Source of the DNA: Bacillota bacterium
Lineage (GTDB): Bacteria; Bacillota; Clostridia; Lachnospirales; Lachnospiraceae
Assembly (NCBI GenBank): GCA_023392995.1
Contig: JAEWMZ010000434.1
Span: 1-40,633 of the forward strand
Reading direction: 5' to 3'
Length of the DNA: 40,633 bases
Part shown: positions 23,481 through 31,750 of the stretch, piece by piece
How positions within the stretch are numbered: position 1 is the stretch's first letter
Layout: every line of letters begins with the position of its first letter
The notes under the pieces: generated by a model
Told to the model about the DNA's origin: nothing
Seen by the model: only the letters and a program-made list of their open reading frames with translations
Database searches by the model: none
Program-made: the position numbers and the translations under genes

Positions 23481-23892
23481 CGTGGTAACCTCCATTTATA
23501 TAGAATACATAGGCGATTGCGAAACTCTAAGCTGCTGCTATTTTTGCATACTAACTGACATTCGACCGCAAGGTCGCTGTATGCCGGACGTGAATGCATT
23601 GCATATCACAATAATATGCAATGGATGAAAACAGAAGTATTGATAGCACATATGAGATAGCTACGTTCAATTATAGCATATTATGACAAAAAATGCACCA
23701 CCAAATTTTGGAGAACTAACACATTCCTTTGCATCGCCCCTCTTGATTACAGGAATATGAATTTTATGCCCGGTATTATTTCATATATGTAATAAATTTT
23801 TTTTATTTCGTAATAATATTGCCACAGATTTGCCAATACCGGAGACTACCATGAAGCTCATAAGAAGTAAGGCTTGAGAACGGGGGTTGCTA
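23481..23892. other. Intergenic region with hairpins
   Basis: No gene is seen. Besides the partial element it holds a hairpin CGACC-GCAA-GGTCG inside a GCATAC/GTATGC pair (about 23547-23584) and a perfect 10-bp stem CATTGCATAT/ATATGCAATG (23597-23606, 23614-23623). It should contain the divergent promoters of the AraC gene and the subtilase, but no box is clear enough to call. Confidence 0.5.
23510..23552 (-). mobile_element. Partial third copy of the 155-bp palindromic element (right end)
   Basis: On the minus strand this stretch ends in GAGTTTCGCAATCGCCTA and includes a TAGC block and a GTATGC resembling GTATAC. This matches about the last 45 bp of the copies at 3831 and 7974. No other end is found nearby, so it is truncated or decayed. 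It ends 29 bp upstream of the AraC ATG. Confidence 0.55.
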
Positions 23893-25902
23893 ATGATGAA
23901 AAAGAAAAGGAATTCTTATCAATGGCATATAACAGTAGTTGTTTTGACAGCGGTGGCAGCGATACTTTTTGGATTCTCATCTAATGCAAAGACGGTCTAT
24001 GCAAAAAGCAGCAGCAAGTTATCCTCCTTTGGCGTCAGCAATGATCAGTACTCGGATACGCAGTGGTATATTAATAATTCTGGAAAGTATACAAAGCTGA
24101 CCAAGCTGGCAGCGCAGGAAATAACCTCCACACCGGATGTTGATATGGATGTTGCAGAGGCCTGGCAGGCAATGGCAAATGCAGGACTGGAAAAGAAAGA
24201 AGTAGTAATAGCAATTATCGATACAGGCGTAGATTATCAGCATCCAGAGCTTGCAGATCATATGTGGATCAACCAAGGAGAGATACCCGGTGATAACATT
24301 GACAATGATAATAATGGATATGTAGATGATGTTTATGGCTGGGATTTTTATAACAACGACAGCACCGTTTGCCATTATGTATATTCTGATTTGTATCAGA
24401 AGAATTTGGCAGATCCTAATGATAATGATAATCATGGTACCCATGTTGCAGGAGCGATCGCTGCTGCCATGAATAATGAGATAGGGATTGCAGGAATCGC
24501 CTCTAATATCAATATAAAGATTATGTCTTTAAAAATAAACGGCGGTAAGAATGGTAGCGGTGATATGGCAAATGCAGTAAAGGCCATTCAATATGCAAGT
24601 ATGATGGGTGCAGATATCTGTAATTTAAGCTGGGGAAGTAATCAGGATTATCTGGAACTAGAAGCAACAATGAAGGAATCCGGCATGTTATTTGTAGCGG
24701 CTGCAGGAAATGAGGGCGCTAATATTGATGAGGCTCCCTTATACCCAGCTAGTTTAGAGCTTGATAACCTGATATCGGTAACCTATATTGATGCAGACGG
24801 AGATTTAACCGGATATTCTAACTTCGGCAAGAAGTCAGTGGATATCGCGGCGCCCGGAGAGGATATATTCAGTACCATTGTCGGAAGCTACAGCAACGCC
24901 AGCGGCTCTTCCATGGCGGCTCCTCAGGTTTCGGCAGTGGCAGCTCTATTATACGCATATGGTGATAACTTATATGCTTCCAACGTAAAGGATATCATTC
25001 TTGGGAACCTGAAACCCATCAGCGGATTAAAAGATGTTACGAAGTACGGAGGAATACCAAGTGCTTATAAGGCAATACTGGCGGCAGGCAGCCTGCAGCA
25101 GGATACCCAGGCACCTACCTTAGCCTTTACAACACAATACAATCAGGGAGATATGACAGTTCTTGTGGATGCGGCAGATGAGGGAGGCTCTAATCTTCGT
25201 GTTGTTAAGTGGATGATTGGTGAGAAGGAGCTTAAGGATTTTAAAAAGGGTACTGCTGGTACAACAGTAGTGAATCATCAGGTGGATTTCACAAAAGCCG
25301 GATATTACACCTTTTATGCAGCGGACTATGCAGGAAATGAGGTTTCGCAGGTATATGAAGTGACAGCAGATACTGCACCGCCAAAGCTTTCGGCAACCTT
25401 TACAGTAGCATCAGATTATAAATCCAGAACCGTTACGGTTAAGGCAGGTGACAGTGAAAGCGGGCTAAAGCGTGTGAAATATATGGAAGGCACCAGAACT
25501 GCAGAGGAATTTCTTCCCGCAGATGCCGGAACCGAACTTAAGGTCACAGGGGATAAGGGAACCTTCACAACTAAGAAAGATGGTATCTATACAATCTTTG
25601 CCGTAGATTACCGTGGTAATATGACAGTAAAGAAGATTGCGGTTAAGACAGTAAAGGCAACAGGAATAAAGCTAAATTACAAGAGTAAAACCTTAAAACC
25701 GGGGGATGCATTTATCCTGAGGCCTGTGATTACCCCAAGCGGAAGCACTGACCTGATAACCTATCTTAGCTCTAATAAAAAGGTAGCCGTAGTATCCCCA
25801 ACTGGTAAAGTAACGGCTTTAAGAACTGGTAAAGCATATATAACGGCAAGAACTGCCAGTGGACTTACAGTAAAATGTTTAATAACAGTCAACAAGACCT
25901 AA
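23893..25902 (+). CDS. Secreted S8 (subtilisin-like) serine peptidase with C-terminal Ig-like domains
   Basis: About 669 residues. The N-terminus has a signal peptide (MMKKKRNS basic part, VVVLTAVAAILFGFSSNAKT core). The subtilase triad is AIIDTGVDYQHPEL (Asp110), NHGTHVAGA (His181) and ASGSSMAAPQVSA (Ser340); AAAGNEG gives the oxyanion Asn. N/D-rich loops (DNIDNDNNGYVDD) resemble calcium sites. Two bacterial Ig-like repeats follow (each with a YAADYAGN- or FAVDYRGN-like end), then a BIG2-type module (GIKLNYKSKTLKPGDAF to CLITVNKT). The frame opens with TTG at 23887, but a G-rich ribosome site is 6 bases before ATG 23893. Probably an extracellular protease attached to or associated with the wall. 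Confidence 0.92.
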   Translation: MMKKKRNSYQWHITVVVLTAVAAILFGFSSNAKTVYAKSSSKLSSFGVSNDQYSDTQWYINNSGKYTKLTKLAAQEITSTPDVDMDVAEAWQAMANAGLEKKEVVIAIIDTGVDYQHPELADHMWINQGEIPGDNIDNDNNGYVDDVYGWDFYNNDSTVCHYVYSDLYQKNLADPNDNDNHGTHVAGAIAAAMNNEIGIAGIASNINIKIMSLKINGGKNGSGDMANAVKAIQYASMMGADICNLSWGSNQDYLELEATMKESGMLFVAAAGNEGANIDEAPLYPASLELDNLISVTYIDADGDLTGYSNFGKKSVDIAAPGEDIFSTIVGSYSNASGSSMAAPQVSAVAALLYAYGDNLYASNVKDIILGNLKPISGLKDVTKYGGIPSAYKAILAAGSLQQDTQAPTLAFTTQYNQGDMTVLVDAADEGGSNLRVVKWMIGEKELKDFKKGTAGTTVVNHQVDFTKAGYYTFYAADYAGNEVSQVYEVTADTAPPKLSATFTVASDYKSRTVTVKAGDSESGLKRVKYMEGTRTAEEFLPADAGTELKVTGDKGTFTTKKDGIYTIFAVDYRGNMTVKKIAVKTVKATGIKLNYKSKTLKPGDAFILRPVITPSGSTDLITYLSSNKKVAVVSPTGKVTALRTGKAYITARTASGLTVKCLITVNKT

Positions 25903-25944
25903 TAAAACCTGCCGATAAAATTTAATAGGCACGTCTGAATAGAA

Positions 25945-25985
25945 ACGTAATTGCGAAAGGAAATTACCTTCCGCAGTTGCGTTTT
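25945..25985 (+). terminator. Rho-independent terminator of the subtilase gene
   Basis: ACGTAATTGCG (25945-25955) pairs with CGCAGTTGCGT (25972-25982) through two G-T wobbles, an inner GGAA/TTCC adds to the stem, and TTTT follows. Confidence 0.8.
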
Positions 25986-26154
25986 CTGCTATTTATGTGC
26001 TTTTTACTAGCAGATGTTAATTAACTATAGATTTACTTATAGATCATTTATAGATTTAATTATAGATTCGCTTATTGCTTTATTATTTTTCACTTATTAT
26101 TTCACTTGGCTGTTTTAGGTGCTTCACTTTCCTTATGTTTATCAAGGTATCGGA

Positions 26155-26183
26155 TTGTTATATGTAGAAAAATAGATTATAAT
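26155..26183 (+). promoter_or_regulatory. Sigma-A-type promoter of the solute-binding protein/cyclase operon
   Basis: TTGTTA (26155-26160), a 17-bp spacer and a perfect TATAAT (26178-26183), 57 bp before the ATG at 26240. The rest of 25986-26154 is very AT-rich and holds a degenerate run of TATAGATTTA-like units at about 26015-26070. Confidence 0.75.
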
Positions 26184-26239
26184 GGTATTTAATAGAAGTT
26201 AATGACATTGAACCAGCTAGATAAGAGGAGATTGTACAG

Positions 26240-27658
26240 ATGAAAAAAATAGTAAGAACTGGACTTTTGTGTTTCTTGTGCCTTTTCATGACATCCTGCA
26301 GCATGCTTCCGGCACAGAATAAATCCTTAGATCCGGATAATCCGATTACTGTTACCGTATGGAATTATTATAATGGCACGGTAAAGGATAGGTTTGACGA
26401 ATTGGTTTTGGAGTTCAATGATACAATAGGCACGGAACAAGGTATTGTAATAGAGGCACAGAGCTATGGAGATGTGAACGAGCTGGCAGATGCACTGTTT
26501 TCGTCGGCAAATGCAGAGATTGGTTCCTTGCCGATGCCCGATGTTTTTGCTGCCTATCCGGACAATGTTTTCCGTGTGAATCAGATTACAGAATTGGCAA
26601 ATTTGAAGAATTATTTTAGCAAGGAGGAGCTGGGCGAAATCCGGGGAGAATTTTTGGAGGAAGGGATCTTTGGAGATGGAAAGGAACTGAAGATACTTCC
26701 GATAGCAAAATCTACGGAGAACCTCTATTTAAATAAAACCTTCTGGGATGACTTTGCGAAAGCAACGGGAGCTAGCCTTAATAGCCTGACAACCTGGGAA
26801 GGTCTTGCGAAAACCGCGAAGCAGTACTATGAATATACTGGAAAGGCATTCTTTGGAGTGGATGCTAATGCGAATTATATGTTGATCTCAGCGATGCAGC
26901 TTGGAGAAGAGATGTACGGCTATAAGGGAGATCAGGGGATATTCAATTTAAGTGAAGAGAAAGCTTATAAAATATGGACGAATTATTATGTTCCTTATAT
27001 CAACGGTTATTATGCTAAGATTGGAAGATTTAGTTCGGATGATGCAAAAACAGGACAAATAGCAGCATATACCGGATCAACCGCCGGGGCTTCCTATTTC
27101 CCTCAGGAGGTTGCTGATGGTGATCATTCTATTCCGGTGGAAGTGATTACGCTCCCCTATCCATATTATGAAGGCGGTAAGCCTTATGCGGTTCAGCAGG
27201 GAGCCGGAATGTGCATTACAAAGAGTGATGACGCCCATGAGTATGCGGCGGCGGTATTTTTAAAGTGGTTCATTGATGCTCCGCAAAATACCAGCTTTGC
27301 GGTATCAACGGGATATCTGCCGGTAAAATCAGAAAATCTTAATTCCGAAATCATTTTATCGAAAATGGATCGTAACAGTCGGTCCAATAAAGCGGTTCAA
27401 CATTCCATTGCTACCACGATGGAGATGTTTGAAACCTATTCCTTTTATGGCAATAAGCCGTTTCGGGGAAGCTATGAAGCGAGAAGCATACTGGAAAAAA
27501 CCCTGCCGGACCGTGTTAAGAGTGATCTGAAAGCATTAAAGGAGAGAGTTGAGAGAGGCGAGGATAGAAAGGCTGTAATCGAAGAATTAACCTCCAAAGA
27601 ACAATTTTTAGATTGGTACAAGAGTTTTTCCAAGGATATAACAGAAGCACTAAAATAA
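26240..27658 (+). CDS. Extracellular solute-binding lipoprotein (family 1 type)
   Basis: 472 residues. The signal peptide ends in a lipobox (FLCLFMTSCSML, Cys at about 20), so it is anchored outside the membrane. The mature part starts like sugar ABC-binding proteins (PITVTVWNYYNGTVKDRFDELVLEFN) and has AVQQGAGMCITKSDDAHEYAAAVFLKWF near the end, the usual family region. No permease or ATPase gene is near. It is followed 16 bp later by a cache-GGDEF protein, so it may present a sugar to that sensor rather than to a transporter. AGAGGAGAT precedes the ATG. Confidence 0.85.
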   Translation: MKKIVRTGLLCFLCLFMTSCSMLPAQNKSLDPDNPITVTVWNYYNGTVKDRFDELVLEFNDTIGTEQGIVIEAQSYGDVNELADALFSSANAEIGSLPMPDVFAAYPDNVFRVNQITELANLKNYFSKEELGEIRGEFLEEGIFGDGKELKILPIAKSTENLYLNKTFWDDFAKATGASLNSLTTWEGLAKTAKQYYEYTGKAFFGVDANANYMLISAMQLGEEMYGYKGDQGIFNLSEEKAYKIWTNYYVPYINGYYAKIGRFSSDDAKTGQIAAYTGSTAGASYFPQEVADGDHSIPVEVITLPYPYYEGGKPYAVQQGAGMCITKSDDAHEYAAAVFLKWFIDAPQNTSFAVSTGYLPVKSENLNSEIILSKMDRNSRSNKAVQHSIATTMEMFETYSFYGNKPFRGSYEARSILEKTLPDRVKSDLKALKERVERGEDRKAVIEELTSKEQFLDWYKSFSKDITEALK

Positions 27659-27674
27659 AAGGTAAGGGAGTAAA

Positions 27675-29774
27675 ATGAGATTATTGAAGTTTGATAAACG
27701 ATCAATTGCATTTAAACTGTTATCCCTGATTATCGCCATTGTATTGGGAGAGGCTGCCCTGTTATCCTTTTTTCTGATCTTTGGAGGCGTAATTAATCAA
27801 GCTGAGAAAAATGCTTATTCTTCCTTTGCGGAGAAGGTCAGAAACCGCCGGGATTATTTACAGAAGGAAATGAGTTACAAATGGATTAATATGGATCCAT
27901 ACCTGGATCAGATAGCAGAAGCTTACCACTCTGAGGAGGAGCCGGATCAATACTTTGAGGATATCAGTACGTCTTTAGTATCCGCACTTCGAACAACACA
28001 AGCAACCGGAATCTTTTTTATCATGAACGGCAAGGAAAAGGAAAAATCAGCCGTTTATATTCGTGACTATGATCCTGTATTGAACGACTATAACAACCGG
28101 GACTTATACCTAGTATATGGACCCTCAGAGTTTGCTCATAAATTGCAGATTCCCTTGGATCAGACCTGGAAATATAAATTGGATTTGTCTGACATGACCC
28201 CGGATTTTTATGAGATGCCCTTAAGTAAGGCCGCGTTATCTTCGGAGCCTAAGCTTTTAGGGTACTGGAGTCTTCCTTTTCAGTTATCCCCTCAGGATAT
28301 TCGTAACATTACCTATACGATGCCTCTGTTTGATAAGCATAATAACGTCGTGATTGGGATAATTGGAGTCGAGATATCAGAACAGTATCTGAATAAGTTT
28401 TTGCCGGCAACGGACCTGCAGACAAAGGATTACTATGGATATATGCTTGGCTACGGTTCGAAGGATGGAAGTGAAATTAAGGCTATCCTGCTGACAAAGG
28501 CAATTCAGCGAAGAATTGCTACAGAGAATGAACGAATCAGATATTCCCAGGTGGATTCGGATAACTCCATAGCACTGCTTCATAACAGTGATATCAAAGG
28601 GAAGATATATATTGCGGTGGAAAGTATGGGCCTATATGCGAATCATACCCCCTTTGAACAAAACCAGTGGTATATCATTGGACTGATGCACGAAAATCAG
28701 CTGCTCAGCTATGTTAACAAGATAAAATCAATTCTTATCATATCCCTTAGCTTATCTGCAATTGCAGGAATTGGGTTTGGATATCTGGTAAGCAAAAGCT
28801 TTACGCGCCCGATTATTAAGGTGGCAGAAAAGGTAAGGAACTCTGATAAAAGGAAGAAAATTCACCTTGAAAAGACTGGGCTGCTGGAATTGGATGAGTT
28901 ATCCAGGGCAGTGGAATTCTCCAGTAATATGCTGCTGGAGACCTCGGGAAAAATGTCTAAGATTATGGATATGGTCGGATTTCCCTTGGGGGTATTTGAA
29001 TACTCTCAGGATAAGGATACCGTATTTGTAACTGACCAGATAGCCAGGCTGCTGGAACTAAATGAGGCGAAAACCAGTGAGATACTGAATCACAAAAGCA
29101 GCTTTGTTGGTAAGATGAATGAACTGTTAAGTCATCCGGAGGAAGAGGAGGATGATATCTATTATATTGATGAATTACCTGGAAAATGGTTGAAGATCAA
29201 GTATATACAAAATGATGGAATTACGATTGGTGTTATTATGGATGCCTCTGAGGAAATGAAGGAAAAGAAGAAGATCCTAAATGATAGAGATACCGATCCC
29301 CTTACCGGCATCTATAATCGAAAAGCAATGCAGCAGCACATGGAAGAGGTATTGGCAAAAAGAGATCCCTCACTGGTAGCCGCATTACTTATGTTTGATT
29401 TGGATAATTTGAAGGGAATTAACGATAACTATGGACATAAATGGGGTGATATTTATATTAATCATGCAGTAAAGCATCTGACAGAGATTAGTGTAATAAA
29501 CAAAGTTCTTGGAAGACGATCGGGTGATGAGTTTGCTTTGCTGATCTATGATCAGGAATCAAAAGGCGCAGTCAGGCAGGCAGTGGAAGCGTTCTTTCAG
29601 AAGCTAAAAAATGATAAACTTACCTTTCCAGATGGCGCTGTAAGATCGGCAGGAATATCAGCTGGAATGGCCTGGATTGGGAATGAAGCTTATGGCTTTG
29701 AGGATTATCTCCAAAAAGCAGATGAATTACTCTATCATTCCAAAAAGAATGGAAAAGGGTATTATTCGGAGTAG
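27675..29774 (+). CDS. Membrane sensor diguanylate cyclase (extracellular cache-like, HAMP, GGDEF)
   Basis: 699 residues. A first membrane helix (LLSLIIAIVLGEAALLSFFLIF, about 16-37), an extracellular sensor of about 300 residues of the dCache kind, and a second helix (ILIISLSLSAIAGIGFGYLV, about 350-372) lead into a HAMP-like segment. A PAS-like region follows (LGVFEYSQDKDTVFVTDQIA), then a GGDEF domain from DTDPLTGIYNRKAM, with MFDLDNLKGINDNYGHKWGD and active-site loop RRSGDEFALL. The first Gly of GGDEF is Ser, a variant known in active enzymes. No RxxD inhibitory site is seen five residues before it. It makes c-di-GMP, probably in response to ligand delivered by the lipoprotein encoded just upstream. 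Confidence 0.9.
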   Translation: MRLLKFDKRSIAFKLLSLIIAIVLGEAALLSFFLIFGGVINQAEKNAYSSFAEKVRNRRDYLQKEMSYKWINMDPYLDQIAEAYHSEEEPDQYFEDISTSLVSALRTTQATGIFFIMNGKEKEKSAVYIRDYDPVLNDYNNRDLYLVYGPSEFAHKLQIPLDQTWKYKLDLSDMTPDFYEMPLSKAALSSEPKLLGYWSLPFQLSPQDIRNITYTMPLFDKHNNVVIGIIGVEISEQYLNKFLPATDLQTKDYYGYMLGYGSKDGSEIKAILLTKAIQRRIATENERIRYSQVDSDNSIALLHNSDIKGKIYIAVESMGLYANHTPFEQNQWYIIGLMHENQLLSYVNKIKSILIISLSLSAIAGIGFGYLVSKSFTRPIIKVAEKVRNSDKRKKIHLEKTGLLELDELSRAVEFSSNMLLETSGKMSKIMDMVGFPLGVFEYSQDKDTVFVTDQIARLLELNEAKTSEILNHKSSFVGKMNELLSHPEEEEDDIYYIDELPGKWLKIKYIQNDGITIGVIMDASEEMKEKKKILNDRDTDPLTGIYNRKAMQQHMEEVLAKRDPSLVAALLMFDLDNLKGINDNYGHKWGDIYINHAVKHLTEISVINKVLGRRSGDEFALLIYDQESKGAVRQAVEAFFQKLKNDKLTFPDGAVRSAGISAGMAWIGNEAYGFEDYLQKADELLYHSKKNGKGYYSE

Positions 29775-29844
29775 TTAATATAAAACAATACAGCAGCATA
29801 TAATTGGCTGACCAGGGGTAGATTCTCTGACTGCAAAAAGTGGG

Positions 29845-29861
29845 AGAAGTACTTCTTTTTT
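29845..29861 (+). terminator. Short palindrome plus T-run, possible terminator
   Basis: AGAAGTACTTCT is a perfect 12-base palindrome followed by TTTTT, 70 bp after the cyclase gene. The tight loop makes it weak. Confidence 0.4.
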
Positions 29862-29997
29862 GATATACTTATTTATTTGGATAAAGGTGAAAAGCTATCG
29901 TTAATTGTATGAAAAATAGCTGCGGTTTTTATGGGTTTTGATCTAATAATTCTATATTATTTACTCATTGAATTAATTGGTGAAATTTTGATGCGAA

Positions 29998-30026
29998 TTG
30001 ATTTTTTTGACAGTCTTTGTTATAAT
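29998..30026 (+). promoter_or_regulatory. Sigma-A-type promoter of the second solute-binding protein operon
   Basis: TTGATT (29998-30003), 17 bp, then TATAAT (30021-30026), 32 bp before the ATG at 30059. An alternative TTGACA at 30007 is only 8 bp from the -10 and is not used as the -35. Confidence 0.65.
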
Positions 30027-30058
30027 TTTCCTATGAAAATAATCTTAGGAGGCAAGCT

Positions 30059-31726
30059 ATGGTATCAAAACGGTATTTTCCTGGTACGCTGATGTTACTT
30101 ATCCTGCTTATACTATCTTTGACCGGCTGTCAATTACCCGAAGGCTCTCTTTCCGGCCAAATATTAACCAAAGATGCCCCCTCCGAAAAAGCCGAAATAG
30201 CGAATCAACAGATGTCCGCAGAACCGGGATGGTCAGCGAAAAAAGCGGAAAAGATCACACTGGACTGGTACGTGAACTTTGCCTGGTTTAATACCTCCTG
30301 GGGGGAAAATCTAGTCTCTAAAAAGATAACGGAGGAGACGGGGGTTGATATTAATTTTATTACTCCTTCCGGTAACGGAAGTGAAAAGCTGAAGTCTCTT
30401 ATCGCCTCTGATACACTGCCCGATATCCTTACAATGTCTTGGTCTGAGGAAGCCATCAGTGATCTGATTGCTGAGGGTGATGTATATGCACTGGACACGC
30501 TGGCGGATCAATATGACCTGTATTGGTATCAGACGACTGATCCGGTTATTGTTGACTGGTATACCAATTCTGACGGGCACATCTATGGATATCCCAACTA
30601 TGCACTTACTCCCAAGGATTACAAAACTTATGACAATATTCCCTCCAATCAGACTTTTTTAGTCAGAAAGGATATCTATGAAGCAATCGGAAGCCCTGAC
30701 ATGACTACGCCGGAGGGATTTCAAGCAGCCGTAGAGAAGGCAGCCCAGATGTATCCAAAGGTGGGCTCTGAGCCTTTGATTGCTGTGGGTGCCCATGAAT
30801 TTACTGACTATGGTAATGTGTCCTTTGATGAATATCTAGCTAATTTCTTAGCCATACCCTATGAAAAGGACGGAAAATTTTATGACCGTTATATAGATCC
30901 CGAGCTGATTCGTTGGTTGAAGATGTTTCGAGTGCTTGGAGAGAAAGGGCTACTGTCCCCCGACATCTTTTGGGACAAACGTGTTCAGATGGAAGAAAAG
31001 ATTGCTAAGGGGCGGTATTTTTGTATGCTCTATCAATACACAGATATGGCAGATCAGCAGAGAGCTCTGTATGGGAATGACCCGGACAGCATATATATTG
31101 CTGTGGACGGACCGAGGAATTCTCTTGGCAAAAATCCGACTTTGCCTGGTATGGGAATTAATGGCTGGACGGTCACGATGATCTCGAAAAATTGTGAGTA
31201 CCCGGATAGAGCGATACAGCTATTTTCTTATTTTATGAGTGAACACGGACAGCAGATGACCTGGCAGGGAGTGGAAGGAAAGACCTGGTTCAGGGACGAG
31301 AATGTAGCGCAGCTGGAGTCTCAGTGGAGGAGTTTACTGCAGACGGACAGGAAGATCTATGATCAGGAATATGGAGCGGATGCCACCTATTGGATGTTCA
31401 GTAACATGAAGTATAGCAGTAAGGGAAGAACAGAAAAATTTGAACCGGTGGCACAGCTAAAGCGCTGGACTTACCCCTATGTGTTCAACCCCACACCCTA
31501 CCAGATCATACTGGAAAGTGGTTCCCAGGAAGCAATTGTACAAGAAAAGATAGACCGGGAATGGGGAGAGGTTCTTCCACAGCTGCTGTTGGCGGCTTCA
31601 GAAAAAGAATTCAATAAAATATGGTTTGACTTTATACAAAAGCGAAATGTCTGGGGAGTCAGTCAGGTTCTGAGAAAGAAAACAGAGCTTATGAATGACG
31701 TGAAGGCTAAGATGGAGCTTCCATAG
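30059..31726 (+). CDS. Extracellular solute-binding lipoprotein (LplA-like, family 1)
   Basis: 555 residues. Lipobox ILSLTGCQLPEG places a lipidated Cys at about residue 22. The mature protein shows KITLDWYVNFAWFNTSWGEN, ITEETGVDINFITPSGNG and LIASDTLPDILTMSWSE, the pattern of large sugar-binding proteins that usually go with LplB/YtcP permeases in firmicutes. No permease is encoded here. It is instead followed after 24 bp by a YesM-type kinase and its regulator. TTAGGAGGCAAGCT precedes the ATG. A direct role as a co-receptor for the kinase is an inference. Confidence 0.85.
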   Translation: MVSKRYFPGTLMLLILLILSLTGCQLPEGSLSGQILTKDAPSEKAEIANQQMSAEPGWSAKKAEKITLDWYVNFAWFNTSWGENLVSKKITEETGVDINFITPSGNGSEKLKSLIASDTLPDILTMSWSEEAISDLIAEGDVYALDTLADQYDLYWYQTTDPVIVDWYTNSDGHIYGYPNYALTPKDYKTYDNIPSNQTFLVRKDIYEAIGSPDMTTPEGFQAAVEKAAQMYPKVGSEPLIAVGAHEFTDYGNVSFDEYLANFLAIPYEKDGKFYDRYIDPELIRWLKMFRVLGEKGLLSPDIFWDKRVQMEEKIAKGRYFCMLYQYTDMADQQRALYGNDPDSIYIAVDGPRNSLGKNPTLPGMGINGWTVTMISKNCEYPDRAIQLFSYFMSEHGQQMTWQGVEGKTWFRDENVAQLESQWRSLLQTDRKIYDQEYGADATYWMFSNMKYSSKGRTEKFEPVAQLKRWTYPYVFNPTPYQIILESGSQEAIVQEKIDREWGEVLPQLLLAASEKEFNKIWFDFIQKRNVWGVSQVLRKKTELMNDVKAKMELP

Positions 31727-31750
31727 GCTTTTGTCAGGAGAGGGGTATCG

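Noticed and set aside
24019..24444. 141-residue minus-strand frame
   Set aside because: Lies wholly within the subtilase gene on the opposite strand; low-complexity Ile/Cys-rich content and no ribosome site mark it as a shadow.
30007..30026. TTGACA with TATAAT as a promoter
   Set aside because: Spacing is only 8 bp; TTGATT at 29998 gives the proper 17 bp.
29775..30058. c-di-GMP riboswitch after the cyclase gene
   Set aside because: The gap lacks the conserved GEMM-type core motifs; only a weak palindrome and a promoter are seen.
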